Source: JAJTFW01 sp031421935 (GTDB taxonomy: Bacteria > Bacteroidota > Bacteroidia > AKYH767-A > OLB10). From it: a stretch of 20,174 nucleotides of DNA. Below are positions 14,256 through 20,174 of the stretch, piece by piece. The translations under genes were made by a program, and so were the position numbers. The first letter of the stretch is position 1. Every line of letters starts with the position of its first letter. The stretch lies in the NCBI GenBank assembly GCA_031421935.1, contig JANOPQ010000009.1:1-20174 (forward strand), in the 5' to 3' direction. The notes under the pieces were generated by a model. That model was given only the letters and a program-made list of their open reading frames with translations, ran no database searches and was not told the DNA's origin.

Positions 14256-17200
14256 TCGCAGTATTCTTTTTGTTCAGCATTAATTCGGTGTACGGACAAT
14301 GTCCTACATGGCCAAATTCTGTGGATTGTAATACATTAAATGCTACAGGAGGCGTTTGTAATTCCAATACAGTGTTTTGCATTGGGGATTCCGTCGGAGT
14401 ACAGAATACTTCAACGGGAAGCATTGACTCGAGTTTTATTTGTTGGGATGACGGAAGTCCCATACAAAAATTTGCTGGAGTATTCACTGGATGTGTTAAG
14501 CATTTTTATAATTATAAACCCGATAGTTGTGTTGGAGGAAATGGCCAAATTCAAAAGCAAATACGTATTGGCATAAAAAAATCATGTCCCTCTGGTGAAA
14601 GCTTTCATTACGTCTCCACTCCAATCGATATTAAATTCAAACCCCATGCTGATATTAGTGTTTCACCTATTATAGCTTGTTTAGGAGTTCCAGTTATAAT
14701 CACAAATACTTCTTGTCCCAATACAAACAATCCAACTCATTTGTGGGACTTTGGAGATGGTTCTACATCTAGTTCACAATATCCCTCTTCACATACTTAT
14801 AATACTCCAGGAACTTATACTATAACCTATACCGTTACTAATTCTTGTGGATCATCCACACAATCAAAGACGGTAACTGTGTTACCGCCTACAACAGTTA
14901 ATCCAATTACACAACTTATAGATTATTGCTCGCCTTCGAATTTTACCCCTGATGTTAATTCAAACAATGTTTTAACTTTTCTCTGGACTAGCTCACCAAT
15001 GTCAGGTATAAACATTTCTTTACCTACAGACTCACAACCGTTCTTCCAGATAAACTCTGCAGGTATATATAATATTCAACTTAATGTAACAGGCTGTTGC
15101 AACTCTCCTGGTAGCGATTGTACTTGGGATACTACAATGACGATATTGCAAGGGCCGAATGTTACTTCAAATCCAATCCCTACATTTTGTGGAAACGCTG
15201 TTTTAAATCCTTCCACTTACATCTCTGCAACTGGAAGTATTAGCCAATATAATTGGTCATTCCCTGGAGGAATTCCAAATTCTTCATCATCACAAAATCC
15301 TGGTAATATTTCGTTTAATTCATCAGGGAATTATCCAATCACGTTGGTTGTTATAAGTAGTTGTGGCAATGACACGTTAACAGATACTGTACGAGTTTTA
15401 CCCCCTACAATCATTCAACCTTTATTAAATTATACTGGTAATTGCACTCCTCTTCAAATAGCGGGAAATCTTAATCCATCAAATGCTACTTCGTACTTGT
15501 GGGGAATGAGTCCATCATCCAATGGTATCATTTCAGCTCCCTCTAATTCGAATACCAATATAACAATTAATACTCCTGGAATTGTAACTATTACCGCCAA
15601 TGCAAATGGATGTTGTACTGCACCATTGAGTGATTGTACTTGGGACACCACACTTACCATTTTACAAGGACCAAATGTTTCCCTTAATGCTATTCCTACA
15701 TTTTGTGGTAGTGCGTTTATAACGCCAACTAACTACTTTTCTGCACAAGGAAATATCAGCCAATTCAATTGGTCGTTTCCTGGAGGATCTCCTTCCAGTT
15801 CTACGAACTCAAACCCTGGAAATGTTACTTATAACACACCAGGCAACTATGCTATTACATTAAGCGTTTTGAATAATTGTGGTGTCGCGTCAATAACAGA
15901 CACAATTAGAATATTACCTCCGACCATTATTCAACCACAATTAAATTTAACCGGACTTTGTACTCCACTACAGATAACAGGGAACATGAACCCCAGTAAT
16001 ACACAAACAATATCTTGGAATTTAAATCCAACTACCAATGGTGTGATAGTAAGTCCAAGTCTGGCACAGACTCAAATAACATTAACTACCGCTGGCTCTA
16101 CTACGATTTCGGCTAGTGCATCTGGTTGTTGCACATCGCCTCTAAGTATTTGCAATTGGGATACTACTTTAAATGTACTTCAAGGTCCAATTTTAAATGC
16201 TACCCCGATTCCTGATTTTTGCAATAGTGCTAATGTAAATATAGGGCAATACTTCAGTTTTGGTGGAGCAATCAGCACTTATCAATGGGATTTTACAGGA
16301 GGATCTCCCGCTACTTCAAATTCTGCCAATCCCGGAAGTGTAATTTATAACTCACCAGGTAATTATCAAATCACTTTAATCGCTACAGGAAGTTGTGGCG
16401 CAGACACTGTAACAAATAATTTGTTAGTAGGAGCTCCTCCTTTGATCAATATTAATCCAACTGATATATTTGGATGCGATAGTTTAACCGTAAATTATAT
16501 TAATAATTCACCACTACTTCAAAGTTATAGTTGGGTAGCAAACAATGGCGTTTACATAGGGGGAACAAACAACATAAGTATAAGTCCTTCCATTTTTTAT
16601 TCAACTCCTGGTTTTTACTCAGTAAATGTCACTGCAAGTTCTCCTGGTTGTTCTCCCATTTCAAATAATTTTAATGTTACAATCGGCGAAGCACCTCATT
16701 TAAGTCAAATTGCAACTATTGATGATATATGCGATACTATTTCATTAAATCTAAACAACTATTTTAATTTATCACCGAGTACAAGTGACTCAGGTTATTT
16801 GTGGACAATAACCTACAATGGAAATATCCTTTTCAATTATTCGGGAAATAACCCTGTACCAATAATAATACAAGACACCGGAACTTACGCTGTATATGTT
16901 CTTGCATGGAACGCTTGTGATTCTATAATATTAATTGACACCTTTCGCTTTAATTTGCCAAGTACATTAATATTACCTAACGACACCACTGTTTGTAAAG
17001 GTTCTGGACCTATCCCACTCATAGCGATTCCATCAAATGGAAATTGGACTTGGAATGGAAACACTATTACTACTGGAAATTTTATCACAAGCTTAACAAA
17101 TCAAGTTGTAAACCAAATGATATACTCTTACGGAGTAGCAACTTGTGCAGTTTCAGATTCTTTTAATATTACAGTGTTAGGGGCTAATATAAATGCTGGA

Positions 17201-19954
17201 CCAGATACCACTATTTGCAGCAACAGTTCCTTGTTTTCTCTTAATGCAATTCCAATTGGAGGGACATGGAGTGGAGGAGGAATTATAAATCAATCGTCTG
17301 GTTTATATAATCCAGCTTTACCTTTAACTAGTGTTGACACTATTGTATATACATTTGTCGATAGCGTGTATAATTGTATTGTAAAGGACACACTTCTTGT
17401 TACAATATTTCGACCAACAGCTAGTGCGACCTCATTTCCAGACACAGCATGTATTAATCAACCTATACTTTTTTCAAATAACGCAACTGGAACGACCTCT
17501 GTTTGGAATTTAGGTGATGGAAGTGCAATCAACAACCTTAATAGTTTTACACATACTTATATTTCTTCTGGACCATTTACAGTTACATTGATTTATGAAA
17601 ATCAATACGGTTGCAGAGATACAAGTATTGGAGTAATCGAAATAGTAGAGCCACCGAATTCACTTTTTTCACTCGATACAAATAGAGGTTGTGCGGTTTT
17701 ACCAATAACAATTTCTAATCTTAGTTCGTTCTACGGTGGAAATTCTTATAGTTGGGATTATGGAAATGCAGGTACTGATAGTACTTTCAATCCTGGAATA
17801 GTTTTCTTTGACCAAGGACCAGGAGATTCAACAATTTATTATATTACGTTAACCGTAGCAAATGGTTGTGGAGTTGCAATTCATACTGATAGTATTGTTG
17901 TTTATCCAATTCCTGTTCCAGACTTTGGCATGGTATATAATGATAGCTGCTCACCTGCACTTGTTTCTTTCAACAACATTACAACTGGACAACCACAATC
18001 GTTTGAATGGTTTATAAATGGTGTTTCTGTCTCAATAGACTCAATCTTACCACCAAATGTTTTTATTGCTGATAGTGCTGATTCAACTTATATAATTACG
18101 CTTGTTGCATCGAACAGGTGTGGAACCGATTCAATTTCTAAATCACTTACAGTTCGACCGAATGAAGTCACAGCCTTTTTTAACACTGATCATATATTTG
18201 GATGTAGACCACTTAATGTTACTTTTACAAGTGCAGTAGCCGCTAGCTCTATTATTAATTGGGATTTTGGTGATGGAAATACAGCTTCTGGCGAAATTGT
18301 AACGCACACTTATGATACGGCAGGTATTTTCATAATCTGGCAATATGTAGATAATTTATGTGGATTTGATTCAGTGAGTCAGGTTATCGAAGTCTTGCCA
18401 CAACCTGAATTAAGTTTTTTAATACCTCCAAAATCCTGTGACAACGATATCGTTTCCATTATAAATACATCACCAAATATTTCTGGATACTCTTGGGATT
18501 TTGGAGACTTAACCAGTCTAGATTCTATTCAATATTCTCCAACACATTTATTTTCTACACCTGGACAATATACAGTGACTTTAATTGGGTTCGCAGATAA
18601 TACCGGATGTTCTGACACTCTTTCTCAATTAATAAATATTGTAGGGCATCCTATTGCAGATTTTAATTTAAGTACCACATCTGGTTGTGTTCCTTTACAA
18701 TTGACTTTAACCAGTACAAGTCTAAATGCATCTTATTATTTATGGTCAATGGGGAATACTGATACCTTGATCGGAAATCCTTCTAGCTATATCTACCTCG
18801 ACTCTGGTCAATATGCTATTAACTTAACTGTAATTGACACGAACTTATGTAGAGATGATTCAACATATTATTTTATCACAGCATTTCCTATCCCCTCTGC
18901 TGAATTTACCTACTCTCAACAACCCAATTGTTCAATTCCAACTTTCGTAAGCTTTACTAATAATAGTATCGGTGCAAACAGCTACCAATGGGATATGGGC
19001 ATTTTTGGACAATCATCAACGGCCAATCCCGTTGTACCATTTAATTCTTCGAGTAGCTTTACCTGTACTCTTGTAGCTATTAATTCTTACAATTGTAAAG
19101 ACACTATTCAAAAATTAATAAAAATTTACGACAATCCAATTGCCAACTTTACTCCAAAGGACACTACTGGTTGCGTTCCGTTTTCACTTTCATTTATAAA
19201 CACTTCCTTAAATGCAAATGGAGGAATTTGGAGTTTTGGCAATGGAGATAGTTCATATCAATATAGCCCAATTTATACATTTAATACAACAGGAAGTTAT
19301 TCAATTACACTTATAGCAAATATGGATTCAATATGCTTTGACACAATTACTGTTTCAAACGCTGTAAATGTTCTTCCTATTCCTAAAGCCGAATTCAATT
19401 TTAGCCAAATAATTGATACACTTGTTAACCCAAGTGGGATTTATTCTTTTACCGATCTATCCATTGATGCTGTAACATGGTTATGGGACTTTGGAGATAA
19501 CAGTGCATTAGACACAAACCAAAACCCACTTCATCGTTTCGAAAACAACGGAGTCTTTTATGTTACTTTAACTGTGTTCAATGAAGAGGGATGTCCCGAT
19601 ACTATTACAAAAATTGTAGTTGTAGATTACTTAAGTTCATTGTTTATACCCAATGCATTTTCGCCAGACGCTGGCACTCCCGAAACAAAATATTTTATAC
19701 CTAAAGGTGCGGGGATTAGTGAATATACTATTGAAGTATTTTCTCCATATGGTGAAAAAGTTTGGGCATCTAACGCTTTAACAAATGGTCATCCTTCAGA
19801 ATATTGGGATGGTTCATTAAATGGAACTACTCTCCCACAAGGAGCATATGTTTGGAAGGCTCATGCCATTTTTCAAAATGGTAGTATTTGGAATGGGATG
19901 ATTTATAATGGAGAAAAACCAATAAAAGTTGGTTCGGTAATGATTATTAGATAG
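14240..19954 (+). CDS. Giant secreted PKD-repeat protein with type B T9SS (CHU_C) domain
   Basis: 1904 residues. The signal peptide is MSRLLIAVFFLFSINSVYGQ. Around a dozen PKD/Ig-like beta-sandwich domains can be counted from their W-D-F-G-D-G-like cores (for example LWDFGDG near 169, NWDFGDG, SWDFGD and LWDFGD in the C-terminal half), each ending in a Y-x-V/I-T-L strand. Residues of about 214-729 are three copies of an exact 172-residue repeat. The last about 100 residues (from FIPNAFSPDAG near 1802, with YGEKVW, YWDGSLNGTTLPQGAYVWKA) are the gliding motility-associated C-terminal domain that directs type B type IX secretion. The protein is therefore expected on the cell surface as a long adhesin or filament. 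The ATG lies inside the end of porP, which implies coupled expression. The protein is rich in Asn, Ser and Thr; Cys is frequent, so disulfides are likely. Confidence 0.93.
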   Translation: MSRLLIAVFFLFSINSVYGQCPTWPNSVDCNTLNATGGVCNSNTVFCIGDSVGVQNTSTGSIDSSFICWDDGSPIQKFAGVFTGCVKHFYNYKPDSCVGGNGQIQKQIRIGIKKSCPSGESFHYVSTPIDIKFKPHADISVSPIIACLGVPVIITNTSCPNTNNPTHLWDFGDGSTSSSQYPSSHTYNTPGTYTITYTVTNSCGSSTQSKTVTVLPPTTVNPITQLIDYCSPSNFTPDVNSNNVLTFLWTSSPMSGINISLPTDSQPFFQINSAGIYNIQLNVTGCCNSPGSDCTWDTTMTILQGPNVTSNPIPTFCGNAVLNPSTYISATGSISQYNWSFPGGIPNSSSSQNPGNISFNSSGNYPITLVVISSCGNDTLTDTVRVLPPTIIQPLLNYTGNCTPLQIAGNLNPSNATSYLWGMSPSSNGIISAPSNSNTNITINTPGIVTITANANGCCTAPLSDCTWDTTLTILQGPNVSLNAIPTFCGSAFITPTNYFSAQGNISQFNWSFPGGSPSSSTNSNPGNVTYNTPGNYAITLSVLNNCGVASITDTIRILPPTIIQPQLNLTGLCTPLQITGNMNPSNTQTISWNLNPTTNGVIVSPSLAQTQITLTTAGSTTISASASGCCTSPLSICNWDTTLNVLQGPILNATPIPDFCNSANVNIGQYFSFGGAISTYQWDFTGGSPATSNSANPGSVIYNSPGNYQITLIATGSCGADTVTNNLLVGAPPLININPTDIFGCDSLTVNYINNSPLLQSYSWVANNGVYIGGTNNISISPSIFYSTPGFYSVNVTASSPGCSPISNNFNVTIGEAPHLSQIATIDDICDTISLNLNNYFNLSPSTSDSGYLWTITYNGNILFNYSGNNPVPIIIQDTGTYAVYVLAWNACDSIILIDTFRFNLPSTLILPNDTTVCKGSGPIPLIAIPSNGNWTWNGNTITTGNFITSLTNQVVNQMIYSYGVATCAVSDSFNITVLGANINAGPDTTICSNSSLFSLNAIPIGGTWSGGGIINQSSGLYNPALPLTSVDTIVYTFVDSVYNCIVKDTLLVTIFRPTASATSFPDTACINQPILFSNNATGTTSVWNLGDGSAINNLNSFTHTYISSGPFTVTLIYENQYGCRDTSIGVIEIVEPPNSLFSLDTNRGCAVLPITISNLSSFYGGNSYSWDYGNAGTDSTFNPGIVFFDQGPGDSTIYYITLTVANGCGVAIHTDSIVVYPIPVPDFGMVYNDSCSPALVSFNNITTGQPQSFEWFINGVSVSIDSILPPNVFIADSADSTYIITLVASNRCGTDSISKSLTVRPNEVTAFFNTDHIFGCRPLNVTFTSAVAASSIINWDFGDGNTASGEIVTHTYDTAGIFIIWQYVDNLCGFDSVSQVIEVLPQPELSFLIPPKSCDNDIVSIINTSPNISGYSWDFGDLTSLDSIQYSPTHLFSTPGQYTVTLIGFADNTGCSDTLSQLINIVGHPIADFNLSTTSGCVPLQLTLTSTSLNASYYLWSMGNTDTLIGNPSSYIYLDSGQYAINLTVIDTNLCRDDSTYYFITAFPIPSAEFTYSQQPNCSIPTFVSFTNNSIGANSYQWDMGIFGQSSTANPVVPFNSSSSFTCTLVAINSYNCKDTIQKLIKIYDNPIANFTPKDTTGCVPFSLSFINTSLNANGGIWSFGNGDSSYQYSPIYTFNTTGSYSITLIANMDSICFDTITVSNAVNVLPIPKAEFNFSQIIDTLVNPSGIYSFTDLSIDAVTWLWDFGDNSALDTNQNPLHRFENNGVFYVTLTVFNEEGCPDTITKIVVVDYLSSLFIPNAFSPDAGTPETKYFIPKGAGISEYTIEVFSPYGEKVWASNALTNGHPSEYWDGSLNGTTLPQGAYVWKAHAIFQNGSIWNGMIYNGEKPIKVGSVMIIR
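14879..16426 (+). repeat. Three in-frame 516-base repeats in the adhesin gene
   Basis: Landmarks recur at exactly 516 bases. The VLPPT-type codon is at 14879, 15395, 15911 and 16427. The Cys-Cys pair is at 15095, 15611 and 16127 (residues 286, 458, 630). The LQGP codons begin near 15149, 15665 and 16181. The PKD Trp is at 15254, 15770 and 16286. Each 172-residue unit joins a PKD domain to a second sandwich domain ending in GCCxxPxSxCxWDTT. A further, shorter lead-in copy of the PKD part lies before 14879 (Trp at 14744, 510 bases before the next). Units are clearly diverged in sequence yet have no net length change. Confidence 0.85.
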
Positions 19955-19987
19955 AATGATATACCGTTAAAATATATCAATTTTGAT

Positions 19988-20021
19988 ATTGAAACAGTTC
20001 AGTAACCAACAATGTTTCAAT
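19988..20021. terminator. AT-rich inverted repeat after the adhesin gene
   Basis: ATTGAAACA (19988-19996) pairs with TGTTTCAAT (20013-20021) around a 16-base loop, 33 bases past the stop. The following bases are only moderately T-rich. It could terminate the adhesin transcript or a convergent one. A smaller palindrome, ATATCAATTTTGATAT, lies immediately before it. Confidence 0.3.
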
Positions 20022-20095
20022 TTATTGAAATTTAAAATTACTTATACAGATTCAAATATTCCCATACCGCTATTAGGACAAATATTATAAAATCT

Positions 20096-20174
20096 TTAAA
20101 CTTCAGAAATATCAATTTCAAATAAGTAGTTCTTCAAGGGTAGTGAAATATAATCGGTATCATATTCATCAGTT
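20096..20174 (-). CDS. Possible C-terminal end of a gene entering from the right
   Basis: On the minus strand the frame is open from the window edge to TAA at 20098-20096 and encodes 25 residues ending in PLKNYLFEIDISEV. The composition looks protein-like, but the stretch is short and an open frame of this length could arise by chance. It would converge on the adhesin gene. No family can be named. Confidence 0.3.
   Translation of the reverse strand, partial: TDEYDTDYISLPLKNYLFEIDISEV

Noticed and set aside
14519..14528. Another CCCGATA match to the regulator element
   Set aside because: It lies inside the adhesin coding sequence, lacks the rest of the 18-mer and has no TTAYTTTG at the right spacing.
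14879..16426. CRISPR-like or tandem DNA repeat array
   Set aside because: The repeat is an in-frame protein repeat of 172 residues with diverged DNA; there are no short identical repeats with spacers.

Overview
The window looks like chromosomal DNA from a member of the Bacteroidota. It is AT-rich. Several genes start close to promoter motifs of the TAnnTTTG type. Two proteins carry type IX secretion (T9SS) sorting domains, one of type A and one of type B. A PorP/SprF-family protein and a membrane-anchored AraC-type regulator typical of this phylum are also present. No rRNA, tRNA, CRISPR array, insertion sequence or origin was seen. No gene-free stretch exceeds about 280 bases.

Layout, left to right. 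(1) 1-1989 (+) is the 3' two thirds of a dnaE-type DNA polymerase III alpha gene, running in from the left edge. It carries an in-frame palindromic element and is followed by a decayed second copy of its own last codons and by palindromic intergenic repeats. (2) 2235-3070 (+) is a small two-gene cassette: a 69-residue protein overlapping a minimal nucleotidyltransferase, toxin-antitoxin-like in shape. A decayed copy of the cassette's promoter and first gene follows it. (3) 3154-6365 (-) holds a secreted FG-GAP/UnbV protein with a type A T9SS tail, preceded by a membrane-bound AraC-family regulator. Both genes carry the same 18-base element in front, at the same distance from a -7-like motif, so they look co-regulated. 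(4) 6543-11945 (-) is a glycan-biosynthesis operon: SGNH hydrolase, UDP-GlcNAc 2-epimerase fused to a flavoprotein, and two GT4 glycosyltransferases. (5) 12225-12944 (-) is a pirin. (6) 13182-19954 (+) is a PorP/SprF-like membrane protein overlapping a 1904-residue secreted PKD-repeat adhesin with a type B T9SS tail. A probable gene end enters on the minus strand at the right edge.

How the parts fit. The porP/adhesin pair is most simply an outer-membrane partner and its dedicated T9SS cargo. The FG-GAP protein is a second cargo, probably under the membrane regulator next to it. The glycan operon could make or modify a surface polysaccharide or a glycan on secreted proteins; no polymerase, flippase or ligase is visible, so it is either incomplete or depends on genes elsewhere. 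The most unusual items are the shared 18-base promoter element, the epimerase-flavoprotein fusion, the traces of duplication around dnaE and the small cassette, and the exact 516-base repeats in the adhesin. All identifications come from reading motifs by eye; no database search was possible.
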